Positions 1-8,620 of a stretch of DNA of 64,000 nucleotides are shown piece by piece. A model generated the notes under the pieces. That model was not told where the DNA came from, ran no database searches, and saw nothing but the letters and a program-made list of their open reading frames with translations. The stretch comes from JANQJD01 sp965601685 (lineage in GTDB: Bacteria > Pseudomonadota > Alphaproteobacteria > Rhodospirillales > Rhodospirillaceae). The stretch is from the NCBI GenBank assembly GCA_965601685.1, contig CBFCWI010000001.1, positions 124,001-188,000 on the forward strand, written 5' to 3'. Every line of letters begins with the position of its first letter. Position 1 is the first letter of the stretch. Made by a program: the position numbers and the translations under genes.

Positions 1-383
1 TGCCACTCATTATCGTAACGGGACCATGCGGTAACACAATGGATATCAGAGCGCAAAGTGACCTGTGGTTGACTCAGAAACGTTGTCCAACCCCAGACCG
101 TTGGGACGTCTACCTTACCAGAGATAGCCAGTCTCCATGTTCCTGTGGAAACCAAAGGCTGCAGACCCAAATCAAGCACGGGGAAATCCTGGACGAGATG
201 CTGACCGGAAGGTAGCCGTGCCACTGCCTCTGAAGGCTTGCGAACGATTCGCTGATCCGGATGTTCGTTGTTCCCAGGCTCAACCACAGAGTCGCCTCCA
301 TTCCCTCTAACGCTCTCATCACCTGCCACACCCGCAGGCAAGAGCCGCCCGTGGATACGGCTGCCAGAATCAGCTTGATTCAT
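1..383 (-). CDS. Sulfite oxidase-like molybdopterin oxidoreductase, N-terminal part (runs off the window)
   Basis: The minus-strand frame is open from an ATG at 383 to the window edge and gives 127 residues. After a weakly conserved N-terminus of about 60 residues come FPVLDLGLQPLVSTGTWRL and SDIHCVTAWSRYDNEW. These are hallmarks of the sulfite oxidase/MsrP-like Mo fold, in which the Cys of HCVT (C116 here) binds molybdenum. No twin-arginine or secretory signal is visible, so a cytoplasmic sulfite-oxidase-like enzyme is more likely than periplasmic MsrP; the substrate cannot be told. AGGA lies about 9 nt before the ATG. The gene starts 24 nt past the smpB stop and is probably co-transcribed with it. 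The catalytic C-terminal half lies outside the window. Confidence 0.8.
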   Translation of the reverse strand, partial: MNQADSGSRIHGRLLPAGVAGDESVRGNGGDSVVEPGNNEHPDQRIVRKPSEAVARLPSGQHLVQDFPVLDLGLQPLVSTGTWRLAISGKVDVPTVWGWTTFLSQPQVTLRSDIHCVTAWSRYDNEW

Positions 384-406
384 CGGTAAATTCCTTATGT
401 ATTGTA

Positions 407-907
407 CTAATAATGATTTTTGTCTCGTAAGACACGTGCCTTCTCGCGTTGCCAATCGCGTTTCTTCTTGAGATCCCGCTTGTCCATAAGCTTTCTACCA
501 CGTGCGAGCCCCAGTCGGACTTTGGCGAGACCACGGTTGTTGAAATAGACAACAAGTGGCACTAGAGTCATGCCACTTCGAGCGATCACACCATATAAAC
601 GCCTAATCTCGCGTCTGTGGAGTAGTAGCTTGCGTGGGCGGCGAGCTTCGTGGCCGAAATGGAGGTTAGCACCTCCCTGGTATTCAGGAATGTAAGCGTT
701 AAACAAATAAAACTCGTTCTTCTGCAACCCTGCATAGCATTCTGTGATAGTACAGCGGCCCAGACGCAGAGACTTCACTTCACTGCCGACTAGTACAAGG
801 CCAGCATCAATAGCGCTCTCTATAGAATATTCATAGCGGGCACGCCGATTTTCGCTTACCGTCCCGTGACTGATGAATTTGACACCGCCATTTCTCTTGC
901 GGCTCAT
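407..907 (-). CDS. smpB: SsrA-binding protein SmpB
   Basis: SmpB binds tmRNA and brings it to stalled ribosomes for trans-translation. The 166-residue product is full length. It shows the usual GLVLVGSEVKSLR and FNAYIPEY segments, RRPRKLLLHRREI, and a basic C-terminal tail (GKKxxDKR-like, here GRKLMDKRDLKKKRDWQRE) that enters the mRNA channel. It lies 3 nt after the dapA stop, the conserved alphaproteobacterial dapA-smpB pair. No tmRNA gene (ssrA) is visible in the window. Confidence 0.97.
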   Translation of the reverse strand: MSRKRNGGVKFISHGTVSENRRARYEYSIESAIDAGLVLVGSEVKSLRLGRCTITECYAGLQKNEFYLFNAYIPEYQGGANLHFGHEARRPRKLLLHRREIRRLYGVIARSGMTLVPLVVYFNNRGLAKVRLGLARGRKLMDKRDLKKKRDWQREKARVLRDKNHY

Positions 908-910
908 GCT

Positions 911-1783
911 TCAAATCAGTCCTAAAGCAGCCAATGTCTCCCTTACTCTCTGCCGACTAGACTCGGCAATCTCCCATAGTGGCAGGCGTGTTTCGGCTGC
1001 ACAGAAACCCAGCAAAGCGGCAGCATACTTGACGGGTCCAGGACTCGTTTCACAAAACAGAGCCTCATGCAGAGGCATCAGACGATCCCGCAGTGTGAAG
1101 ACTGTTGCTAGCTCTCCGGCTAACCAGGCGTTGTGGAGCTGGGCACACAGGCTAGGGGCTATGTTAGATGATACAGAGATGCAGCCATGCCCACCTTGGG
1201 CGAGAAAGGCAACGACCGTAGTGTCTTCGCCTGATAGTTGACAGAACGCTGGCCCGACAGCCAAACGCGTTCGCAGCGGCCTATTTAAGTCTGCTGTCGC
1301 ATCTTTGATACCGATGATGTTAGGTAGCTTAGCCAGACGCACCATAGTGTCAGGTGCTAAGTCAACGACACACCGTCCTGGAATGTTATATATGACGATC
1401 GGTATATCAACTTTGTCATGAATAGTTTTAAAGTGGTGGTAGATACCCTCCTGAGTTGGCTTGTTGTAATAGGGAGTCACAACGAGGGCAGCAGAGGCTC
1501 CAGCCGCACGAGCATGACGAGTTAGAGCGACCGCTTCTGCAGTAGAATTGGAACCTGTCCCGGCGATGACTGGAACACGACCAGCTGCAGCCTCAACACA
1601 CAGAGTAATGACTCGCCGATGTTCTTCGTGCGAAAGGGTTGGCGACTCGCCGGTGGTCCCACATGGCACCAAGCCATGTGTCCCCGCATCAATTTGGTGC
1701 GTGACCAGAGCTTGAAACGCCGCTTCATCTACTTGACCGTTACGGAAGGGCGTGATCAAAGCGGTGATGGACCCTCTGAACAT
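911..1783 (-). CDS. dapA: 4-hydroxy-tetrahydrodipicolinate synthase
   Basis: DapA condenses pyruvate with aspartate semialdehyde, the committed step to diaminopimelate and lysine, in the cytoplasm. The 290-residue form beginning MFRGSITALITPF has the normal family length. Key residues are present: Thr-Thr of CGTTGESPT (43-44), the Tyr of IYNIPGR (132) and the Schiff-base Lys of IIGIKDAT (160). A longer in-frame start at 1864 would add 27 unconserved residues. I prefer 1783 because GGAG lies about 9 nt upstream and the length then fits. It is first in a dapA-smpB-(sulfite oxidase-like) run. Confidence 0.96.
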   Translation of the reverse strand: MFRGSITALITPFRNGQVDEAAFQALVTHQIDAGTHGLVPCGTTGESPTLSHEEHRRVITLCVEAAAGRVPVIAGTGSNSTAEAVALTRHARAAGASAALVVTPYYNKPTQEGIYHHFKTIHDKVDIPIVIYNIPGRCVVDLAPDTMVRLAKLPNIIGIKDATADLNRPLRTRLAVGPAFCQLSGEDTTVVAFLAQGGHGCISVSSNIAPSLCAQLHNAWLAGELATVFTLRDRLMPLHEALFCETSPGPVKYAAALLGFCAAETRLPLWEIAESSRQRVRETLAALGLI

Positions 1784-1856
1784 TGAGTGGGTCTCCATAC
1801 AGAGGCGGACCATATCGTACGGTCCTTGCAAGAAGGACCGAGATTGTATCTGATTG

Positions 1857-1877
1857 TATAGCACCTTCTATAGCACC
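1857..1877. repeat. Near-tandem 9-bp duplication
   Basis: TATAGCACC occurs at 1857-1865 and again at 1869-1877, a 12-nt period, just upstream of dapA. It is one of several such short duplications in spacers of this window. Confidence 0.7.
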
Positions 1878-2143
1878 GGCAAGTCAGGTATGCATGTTCA
1901 AGATCGGAAACAGAGATTTCCGCATTCTCCCATCGCCACTTCCATGATGCCCATGTGAACCCTTCTCATTCCTATGAGTGAGAAATCTGCATCCTGCCCC
2001 TATGGGCAGAGAAGCCATATCGCCATTCAACAGACTGAATCGCATCAGACATCTCACACACTCTCAATCCCATTGGATGACCCCGGCCAGCACAAGGCAG
2101 CTGATAGACACAGCAAACATAGTGATCTGTATCAGGTGAGCGG

Positions 2144-2165
2144 TGCACTATGATTGCACTATGAT
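2144..2165. repeat. Perfect tandem 11-bp duplication
   Basis: TGCACTATGAT occurs twice back to back (2144-2154 and 2155-2165) in the dapA-grxC spacer. It has no obvious regulatory consensus and looks like a replication-slippage product. Confidence 0.75.
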
Positions 2166-2408
2166 GATTGATGGGACTATAATCACCATTAGAGGGTATG
2201 ACGGTTGAGACCGGCACATCCCTCCCAGTCCAGCTGCTGCGACATGTTTAGTCTAGGCATCCAGTTTCTGCCAAGTGTGAACGCAGGAGGATGGGTAGTA
2301 TGCCTATCTCAGCTAGAACGATACTAGCATGTACTAGAGAGACACGTTACGACCCTCCTTCTCTACTCAGTGAGTCGCCTGCAGAGTACCGCATCGCAAG
2401 AGGAGCCA

Positions 2409-2678
2409 ATGGCAAAGAAAATTGAGATTTACACGACGCCTGTTTGTCCATACTGCCAAAAGGCAAAACGATTGCTTGATTCGAAAGGAGTAACGTATAC
2501 AGAAATCGATGTGACTCGCGAACCGGGATTACGCGAGTACATGAAACAGCGAACAGGTGGGCGCCAGAGTGTGCCTCAGGTTTTCATTGATGAACAACAC
2601 ATCGGAGGCTGTGATGATCTCCATGCCCTTGACGCGCAAGGCGGTCTTGACCCGTTGCTGAAAGGGGATTCCTCTTGA
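2409..2678 (+). CDS. grxC: Glutaredoxin 3 (GrxC)
   Basis: A dithiol glutaredoxin that reduces disulfides and mixed glutathione disulfides in the cytoplasm. The 89-residue form starts MAKKIEIYTT. It carries the active site CPYC (residues 13-16), the cis-Pro region SVPQVFID and the GGCDDL glutathione-binding motif. ATG at 2409 is chosen over the upstream in-frame start at 2370 because AGGAG sits 4 nt before it and the shorter form has the family length. Its stop overlaps the start of the nitrilase gene, so the two are translationally coupled. Confidence 0.95.
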   Translation: MAKKIEIYTTPVCPYCQKAKRLLDSKGVTYTEIDVTREPGLREYMKQRTGGRQSVPQVFIDEQHIGGCDDLHALDAQGGLDPLLKGDSS

Positions 2679-3499
2679 CGGAGAGGTTGAGGGTTGCCTG
2701 CATCCAGGTCAATGCTGGGAACGAGCTGGAGAAAAATTTAAAGGTCGTAGCAGACTTCGTGCGTGTGGCGAAGGCGCGTGGCGCACACTTGGTGCTGATG
2801 CCAGAGCACGTTGCGATGATGGCATGGAAGCGGGATGAGATCATTGCGGGGGCTTTGTCTGCAAACAACCATACAGCATTGGTTACTTTCCGTGCTTTGG
2901 CTATGGAGCTCTGTCTATGGTTGCATTGTGGCACCATTATAGTGCTGGAAAGCGATAGCGTAGTTGTTAACCGGACATATGTTTTGCGTCCGAATGGCAC
3001 GATTGCTGCTGTCTATGACAAGCTGCATATGTTCGATGTAGATTTGGGTGACAGGACGGCCTACCGGGAGTCCCTGACCTTTCTCCCTGGAGACAGGGCA
3101 GTGGTAGCCAAGACACCCTGGGGTGGGCTGGGACTCTCGGTATGTTACGATCTGCGCTTTCCACAGCTTTATCGCGCCCTCGCACATGGCGGAGCGTCTT
3201 TCTTCGCTGTGCCAGCCGCTTTCACACGCACGACCGGCGTAGCCCATTGGCATGTGCTGTTGCGGGCGCGCGCCATTGAGAACGGCTGCTATATCTTTGC
3301 ACCAGCACAGACAGGAACTCATGTCAACAACCGTCAGACCTACGGCCACTCGCTGATTATCGATCCCTGGGGCAAGATTCTTGCAGACGCTGGCGATGCC
3401 CCGGGTCTGATCCTGGCTGAGGTTGAGACGGCACGTGTTCAGTGGGCACGGGATATAATCCCTTCATTACGTCATGATCGCCCTTTCGCTTTACCATAA
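2675..3499 (+). CDS. Carbon-nitrogen hydrolase (nitrilase superfamily, deaminated-glutathione-amidase-like)
   Basis: A 274-residue nitrilase-superfamily amidase with the Glu-Lys-Cys triad visible: E44 in LMPEH, K116 in VYDKLHMFDVDL and C157 in SVCYDLRFPQLYR. The KLHMFDVDL signature and length place it near Nit1/Nit2, which repair deaminated glutathione or act as omega-amidases. This fits its coupling to glutaredoxin, but the substrate is inferred. The start is a TTG overlapping the grxC stop (TTGA). The grxC-nitrilase order is common in alphaproteobacteria; the DUF1178 gene that often follows is missing here. Confidence 0.88.
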   Translation: MTERLRVACIQVNAGNELEKNLKVVADFVRVAKARGAHLVLMPEHVAMMAWKRDEIIAGALSANNHTALVTFRALAMELCLWLHCGTIIVLESDSVVVNRTYVLRPNGTIAAVYDKLHMFDVDLGDRTAYRESLTFLPGDRAVVAKTPWGGLGLSVCYDLRFPQLYRALAHGGASFFAVPAAFTRTTGVAHWHVLLRARAIENGCYIFAPAQTGTHVNNRQTYGHSLIIDPWGKILADAGDAPGLILAEVETARVQWARDIIPSLRHDRPFALP

Positions 3500-3571
3500 G
3501 CTCATAAAGCTCATGTTACCGTTACGAATCCTCGTTATTACATGGTGGGCAACACCGCAGGTGTCACCCAC

Positions 3572-3585
3572 CCCCGGGCCCGGGG
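3572..3585. repeat. 14-bp GC-only palindrome between convergent genes
   Basis: CCCCGGGCCCGGGG is a perfect palindrome in the 101-bp spacer between the convergent nitrilase and eno genes. No T-run follows on either strand, so calling it an intrinsic terminator is a guess. It could still act as a bidirectional transcription block. Confidence 0.4.
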
Positions 3586-3600
3586 AATCTGCCCCAGGAC

Positions 3601-4875
3601 TCAGCGTAAGATGGTTCTGCCAGCGTAGCGAGCAGCAGCCCCAAGCTCTTGCTCAATGCGGATGAGCTGATTATACTTAGCTAGACGATCAGATCGTGAC
3701 AGTGAACCTGTCTTAATCTGGCCGCAGTTGGTTGCCACGGCAATATCTGCAATCGTGGTATCTTCTGTTTCTCCTGACCTGTGCGATAGGACAGCCGTGT
3801 AGCTAGCCTTGTGGGCCATCTCTACTGCCTCTAAGGTCTCTGACAAGGTCCCAATCTGATTGACTTTGACAAGAATTGAATTGGCAATACCGCGCTGGAT
3901 GCCATCCGCTAAGCGCTCCGGGTTAGTGACAAACAGGTCGTCACCTACAAGCTGAACACGGCTACCCAAAGTGTCTGTCAGAAGCTTCCATCCATTGAAG
4001 TCATCCTCGGCACAACCGTCTTCGATAGAGATGATGGGAAATTTACTGACCAAATTCTCCAGGTACCTGACCATGCCAGCAGAATCAACTATTCGACCCT
4101 CGCCGTGCATGTGATACTGGCCATCTTTGAACATTTCTGACGACGCAACGTCAAGGGCCAGATAGACGTCTTGAGCCGGCTGATAGCCAGCAGCTTCAAT
4201 AGCCTTCATGATAAAGGAACAAGCGTCCTCAGCCGACTGCAGATTGGGTGCAAAGCCACCTTCATCTCCTACATTAGTGTTGTAACCTGCGCCCTTCAGT
4301 TGTTCCTTCAAAGCATGGAATATCTCGGCTCCCATGCGTATGCTGTCCGCTACCGATGGAGCACTAACCGGCATAATCATGAATTCCTGGATGTCAATAG
4401 GATTGTCAGCGTGAGCCCCACCATTTATGATGTTCATCATCGACACTGGTAGAGTCTGCGCGAACACCCCGCCAATGTAGCGGTACAGAGGTAGTCCTAC
4501 CTCTTCAGCTGCTGCCTTGGCTATCGCCAGTGAGACTCCTAAGATGGCGTTCGCTCCCAGGCGCCCTTTGTTGAGCGTACCGTCAAGGTCAGTCATGGTT
4601 TGGTCGATGACAACCTGATTTTCAGCATCCATTCCGGACAAGGCATCAAAAATCTCGCCGTTGACGCTTTCGACGGCCTTCAGTACACCCTTGCCGCTGT
4701 AGCGGGACGCATCGTTGTCGCGCAATTCAATAGCTTCATGCGCTCCGGTAGAAGCGCCTGATGGAACCGCTGCGCGGCCTGTAGCGCCGGTTTCGAGAAC
4801 GACGTCTACCTCGACGGTGGGATTACCACGGGAGTCAAGAATCTCACGGGCGTGGATGTCGACGATAGCGGTCAT
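3601..4875 (-). CDS. eno: Enolase
   Basis: Enolase converts 2-phosphoglycerate to phosphoenolpyruvate in glycolysis. The 424-residue protein begins MTAIVDIHAREILDSRGNPT. It has the SGASTGAHEA loop, the metal and active-site segments (VGDEGGFAPN, SIEDGCAEDD, VGDDLFVTN) and the SHRSGETEDT loop near the C-terminus. The in-frame extension up to 4980 overlaps kdsA and is unconserved; 4875 has GGGGA about 9 nt upstream. It lies 52 nt after kdsA, the conserved kdsA-eno neighbourhood. The pdhA cluster that usually follows is instead about 9 kb away. Confidence 0.97.
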   Translation of the reverse strand: MTAIVDIHAREILDSRGNPTVEVDVVLETGATGRAAVPSGASTGAHEAIELRDNDASRYSGKGVLKAVESVNGEIFDALSGMDAENQVVIDQTMTDLDGTLNKGRLGANAILGVSLAIAKAAAEEVGLPLYRYIGGVFAQTLPVSMMNIINGGAHADNPIDIQEFMIMPVSAPSVADSIRMGAEIFHALKEQLKGAGYNTNVGDEGGFAPNLQSAEDACSFIMKAIEAAGYQPAQDVYLALDVASSEMFKDGQYHMHGEGRIVDSAGMVRYLENLVSKFPIISIEDGCAEDDFNGWKLLTDTLGSRVQLVGDDLFVTNPERLADGIQRGIANSILVKVNQIGTLSETLEAVEMAHKASYTAVLSHRSGETEDTTIADIAVATNCGQIKTGSLSRSDRLAKYNQLIRIEQELGAAARYAGRTILR

Positions 4876-4927
4876 GTGGTGAAGTCCCCAGTTGTGATTG
4901 GTCTGTCGGTTTAAAGTCGTCTCAACG

Positions 4928-5803
4928 TTAAGGCTGGCTCCAAGATACAGCAAGCAACTGGCTTTTGGCGAGCCTGTCAAACGCTACTAGCATTTGCAAT
5001 AACTCAGGCATCTGGCGCAAGGGAATCATATTGGGGCCATCGGATGGCGCTTGGTCTGGATCAGGATGTGCTTCAATGAACACAGCAGCCACTCCCACAG
5101 CAACGGCAGCCCTGGCGAGCCCAGGGGCAAATGCGCGCTGCCCACCAGAGACCGTGCCCCGTCCACTTGGCTGTTGTACCGAGTGGGTTGCATCAAACAC
5201 TACGGGATAGCCAGTGCGCGCCATGATGAGCAGTGATCGCATATCATTCACCAAGCTATTGTAACCGAAGAACGTGCCACGTTCTGTCAGGAGCACTGCT
5301 CTGTTACCAGTGGACTCCAGCTTGGCCACAACGTTGACTATATCCCATGGTGCCAAGAACTGGCCCTTTTTCACATTCACGGCCTGACCAGTCCGTCCAG
5401 CGGCCAGCAGCAGATCTGTTTGTCGGCATAAAAACGCTGGGATCTGTAGTATATCAGCTACTTCGGCTACTGGTACACACTGGCTAGCGTCATGGACATC
5501 TGTGAGTATAGGACATCCCACAATTTCAGCTATTTCTGCTAGAAGTGGCAGGGCAGTTGTGATTCCGAGACCGCGATTGCTGTCAAGAGCAGTTCGATTA
5601 GCCTTATCGAAAGAAGCTTTGAAGATGAACGGCAGATCGAGTCGTGTGCACATTGCCTGCAAAGCGAAGGCAATTTCAAGCCCTTGGGCCCGGCTTTCTA
5701 GTTGACAAGGGCCTGCAATCAGTACGATGGGCAGATGATTCCCAAGAGTAACGGGAGCAGCACGGCGAGAACCGACGGTGACATGATAGTGAGGGTCGAT
5801 CAT
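4928..5803 (-). CDS. kdsA: 3-deoxy-8-phosphooctulonate (KDO-8-P) synthase
   Basis: KdsA condenses phosphoenolpyruvate with arabinose 5-phosphate to KDO-8-phosphate, an essential lipid A/LPS core precursor, so the cell should have a Gram-negative outer membrane. The 291 residues show IAGPCQLES, FKASFDKANR, LTDVHD and VFDATHSVQQP. The C-terminal 20 residues after FDRLAK are unconserved. pyrG, the common upstream neighbour, is absent; a 331-bp spacer separates kdsA from the divergent acuI-like gene. Confidence 0.96.
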   Translation of the reverse strand: MIDPHYHVTVGSRRAAPVTLGNHLPIVLIAGPCQLESRAQGLEIAFALQAMCTRLDLPFIFKASFDKANRTALDSNRGLGITTALPLLAEIAEIVGCPILTDVHDASQCVPVAEVADILQIPAFLCRQTDLLLAAGRTGQAVNVKKGQFLAPWDIVNVVAKLESTGNRAVLLTERGTFFGYNSLVNDMRSLLIMARTGYPVVFDATHSVQQPSGRGTVSGGQRAFAPGLARAAVAVGVAAVFIEAHPDPDQAPSDGPNMIPLRQMPELLQMLVAFDRLAKSQLLAVSWSQP

Positions 5804-6134
5804 GAACTCTACTCTAGGAGGACCTTGTGCAGCACTTCTGTGAACAGCCTATCCTATAGCTAGCAAGCCCAGCAATTACGAATGCGCAGACTGACTGGCC
5901 ATGAAGGGATCAACAAGGTGACACATATCGAAGCTGTGCACCATTTAGAATGACAGGGCAAGGAGGATACATCATAATGCAGCAGCTCCTCTGTTCTTTC
6001 TGAGTACTGTGAGCGCTCACATATACAGCCAAGGTACAAGGTACCATTGTCTCATATACCAACACAACTGTACTGAACAAAGGTCAAGTAGACTGGAGTA
6101 AAGCGTAGAAAGAATGATCATGGTACAGGATCGG
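5804..6134. other. Intergenic spacer between divergent kdsA and acuI-like gene
   Basis: About 330 bp holding the two divergent promoters. I see no credible ORF, RNA gene or strong consensus promoter. Confidence 0.45.
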
Positions 6135-7121
6135 ATGATTCGTGTTCTTCTATTGCAGGAAAATTCTATAAGTGTTACTGCTTCTATTGAGATGGTTGCA
6201 GAATCTTCTCTACCAAGAGGAGATGTTCTTATACGGGTATTATACTCGACTCTCAATTACAAGGATGGCATGATCCTGAAGGGTCTGGGAAAATTAGTGC
6301 GGTCCTATCCACATGTGCCAGGGATTGATTTCGCGGGAGTTGTCGAACACTCATCGTCTATCCTTTTCAAACCTGGCGAGAGCGTGATTCTAACTGGCTG
6401 GCGCGTCGGCGAGTGGCAATGGGGGGGCTACGCGACTAAGGCCCGGGTTCTGGCCGAATGGTTGGTACCGATGCCAGTTGGATTAGATGCTCGCAGAGCG
6501 ATGACTCTCGGCACAGCTGGCTTAACAGCCATGCTAGCTGTGATGGCTCTTGAGGAACAGGGCTTGTCACCGGAGGCAGGTGAGGTGCTGGTGACCGGGG
6601 CAGCTGGCGGAGTCGGCAGCATTGCTGTTGCCGTTTTGGCAAGGCTAGGTTATAGAGTCGTGGCGTCCACAGGCCGGGCTAGTGCTCGAGATTACTTGCA
6701 CACTTTAGGAGCTGCACGTCTCCTCAGTCGATCGGAGCTCGTTGCAAGCCCATTACACCCATTGCGGTCAGAACAATGGGCTGGTGCTATAGATAACGTG
6801 GGCGGCGCAACACTAGCTGGCATAGTCACGCAGATGCGATACGGGTCTGCAATAGCGGCCTGCGGTAACACCGGCGGCAATGCGGTGCCTCTGTCCGTAC
6901 TGCCCCTCCTGTTACGTGGTGTGAGATTGCTTGGGATTGCTTCCGTACTGGCTCCTATTGTACAACGAAAACTTGCATGGTCAAGACTGACGCATTTATT
7001 ATCAGTAGACATTCTTGATTATATGGCACGAATTGAACCACTCGGCCACTTGCCTGAACTGGCTGATATAATCTTGCAGGGGAAAGTACAGGGGCGCACG
7101 GTGATCGATGTGAACGCCTGA
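6135..7121 (+). CDS. acuI: AcuI/YhdH-type quinone oxidoreductase family (acryloyl-CoA reductase-like)
   Basis: A medium-chain dehydrogenase/reductase of the YhdH/AcuI subfamily, whose characterised members reduce acryloyl-CoA to propionyl-CoA with NADPH. The 328 residues show STLNYKDGMI, PGIDFAGVV, the TLGTAGLTAM segment and the Rossmann motif VTGAAGGVGS. MIRVLLL at 6135 aligns with the usual MFKALVL start, and AGGA lies 4 nt before it; ATGs at 6114 and 6120 are alternatives. The acryloyl-CoA role is by family only. With meaB in the window it hints at C3-acid metabolism, but no mutase or carboxylase gene is seen. Confidence 0.85.
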   Translation: MIRVLLLQENSISVTASIEMVAESSLPRGDVLIRVLYSTLNYKDGMILKGLGKLVRSYPHVPGIDFAGVVEHSSSILFKPGESVILTGWRVGEWQWGGYATKARVLAEWLVPMPVGLDARRAMTLGTAGLTAMLAVMALEEQGLSPEAGEVLVTGAAGGVGSIAVAVLARLGYRVVASTGRASARDYLHTLGAARLLSRSELVASPLHPLRSEQWAGAIDNVGGATLAGIVTQMRYGSAIAACGNTGGNAVPLSVLPLLLRGVRLLGIASVLAPIVQRKLAWSRLTHLLSVDILDYMARIEPLGHLPELADIILQGKVQGRTVIDVNA

Positions 7122-7129
7122 GAGCCTTG

Positions 7130-7765
7130 TCAAGCGGTTGTGGACTGCTTGTCAGCAGAATCTTCGGCAGATGGAGGCGTGAGCTGGCATACCAGCTTTT
7201 CGGTATTCGTCTCTTGAGAGAGGGGCACTACATTGCCATGTATTTCTCCACCTAATTCTATAACGATACGCGCATAATGTATCGTTCCTAAGACCTGTCC
7301 TGTACTGCGTATGATAAGCTTACCACGTACAGTTAGCGTTCCATCAAATAGACCACTGACGTCAGCGTGCTCCACTTTGGCACTACCACGGAAGATCCCT
7401 GTACGGGCGACTTCAATAGAGCCTGTGTCAACAAGATCCGCTGCTACCTTGCCTTCTACAACAAGACGATCACAAGCAGTGATTTCTCCGGCTAGTTCAA
7501 TGTCCCGACCAACAATCAGCTTCTTGCCTTCGTAGGAATCCGAGGGGCGCCCATGGGAGCGCATTGCTACTTTTTGTAATTCTATCATACTTTTTCGTTG
7601 AGTATCTGGTTGCATAATAGCTGAAGACGCAACTTGAGAACGCTTTTCATAACTGCTATATGCTCTTATAAGAGGTGAATATTCATTTCCAGTCCCAGAT
7701 ACGGCGGGTGGGGATGTATCGGGTGTCTTGCGATCAACCGAATCATCCTTTTTACGTCGGAACAT
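7130..7765 (-). CDS. Bactofilin (polymer-forming cytoskeletal protein)
   Basis: Bactofilins polymerise without nucleotide into filaments that scaffold cell-wall enzymes. The middle of this protein has the repeating beta-helix pattern (LIVGRDIELAGEITACDRLV, then GSIEVARTGIFRGSAKVEHADV and so on), flanked by disordered charged or Ser/Thr-rich tails as in the family. The start is uncertain: 7765 (MFRRKKDD, AAGGA 10 nt upstream) fits relatives, and 7774 is also possible. The M23 peptidase gene often paired with bactofilin is not found upstream. It ends 8 nt from the convergent acuI-like gene. Confidence 0.88.
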   Translation of the reverse strand: MFRRKKDDSVDRKTPDTSPPAVSGTGNEYSPLIRAYSSYEKRSQVASSAIMQPDTQRKSMIELQKVAMRSHGRPSDSYEGKKLIVGRDIELAGEITACDRLVVEGKVAADLVDTGSIEVARTGIFRGSAKVEHADVSGLFDGTLTVRGKLIIRSTGQVLGTIHYARIVIELGGEIHGNVVPLSQETNTEKLVCQLTPPSAEDSADKQSTTA

Positions 7766-8620
7766 GTTTCCCATATCCTTCACCAATCAACACACAAACA
7801 CTCCTTTTGCTCTGTTGAGCGAGGCTCTCTCTTTTATCTGTGTCACTCTTCCAAAACGTGCACCACAACGGCGTTTACGATACTGGGAGCCAGAATTGGA
7901 GCTCTCAGTCAGCAATGCCAATCATCCTTCAAGATTCCGCAGGCACCCATTGCGGGCGTAGGTTCGTAAAACCAACAGTGAGTCATGGCGTCATCCTGTA
8001 GGCTATGATGGAAACTGGTAGCATGGCGTAGAGATATCATAACTCAAAAATTGCCAGATTCTTATGCACATATGAACCCTTATACAGTCTTCTTTTGTAT
8101 GGATTCTAGTCACGGAGTGTACCTGCTGCTGTTGATTCCTCTGCCAGAAAGAGGCTGCTCACAGAGCTAATGTGATTCGGAAGAGAACACAACTGTAATA
8201 ATTATTAAAACGTGAATAACAATGGTATATAACCACTTAATAGACCATACTCGAGTCACCGCTTACAGGAGAGCGATACAGATGACACCGCTCCTCTCCT
8301 CCCATGCAGACAGGAATCGCAAGGGAGATTCAGAGTCCCTGGAGTCTTTCGTGATCCCTTTCATGCGACTCCACGATTGAATCAATCACATACCCACGTT
8401 CTTCAGTATTCCCCATGATATAATGTGAGGTCTAGCCGGTTCTGCAGTTTCTCACTGATCTCACAGCCCGCCTCCCCAGGCGTGTGCGGGCCCTCTGTGA
8501 AACCATTGTGCCTAGCGGGGAATCAGATGAGGATAAAAGCAGCAAGTATTGAAAACATACCGTCATACTCTCTGTCTCCCATCTCTTAAGCTTAGAAGAC
8601 TTTAAGGAAGAGCAGTCTCC
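7766..8620. other. Long gene-free region upstream of hisG
   Basis: About 855 bp without a credible gene on either strand. I looked for remnants of an M23 peptidase (normal bactofilin partner) and of murA (common hisG neighbour) and recognised neither. ORFs at 7728-7961 and 8432-8850 are not protein-like. A TATAAT hexamer at 8419-8424 could be the -10 of the hisG promoter, but no good -35 is present. Confidence 0.5.
8419..8424 (+). promoter_or_regulatory. Possible -10 box upstream of hisGD
   Basis: TATAAT matches the sigma-70 -10 consensus exactly and lies about 200 nt before the hisG start. The region 17 nt upstream has no TTGACA-like hexamer, so this is a weak call. Confidence 0.25.

Larger units (their letters stand above)
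1784..2408. other. Intergenic spacer between divergent dapA and grxC
   Basis: About 625 bp with no recognisable gene. It must hold the promoters of dapA (minus) and grxC (plus). The ORF at 1972-2217 (minus) resembles nothing and is not credible. Two short near-tandem duplications are visible (1857-1877 and 2144-2165). In many relatives a comF or lytic transglycosylase gene sits here, but I can see no remnant of either. Confidence 0.5.

Noticed and set aside
1972..2217. 81-codon ORF in the dapA-grxC spacer
   Set aside because: No family resemblance, no ribosome site, odd composition; treated as chance.
7728..7961. 77-codon plus-strand ORF over the bactofilin start
   Set aside because: Antisense to the bactofilin N-terminus and unlike any protein.
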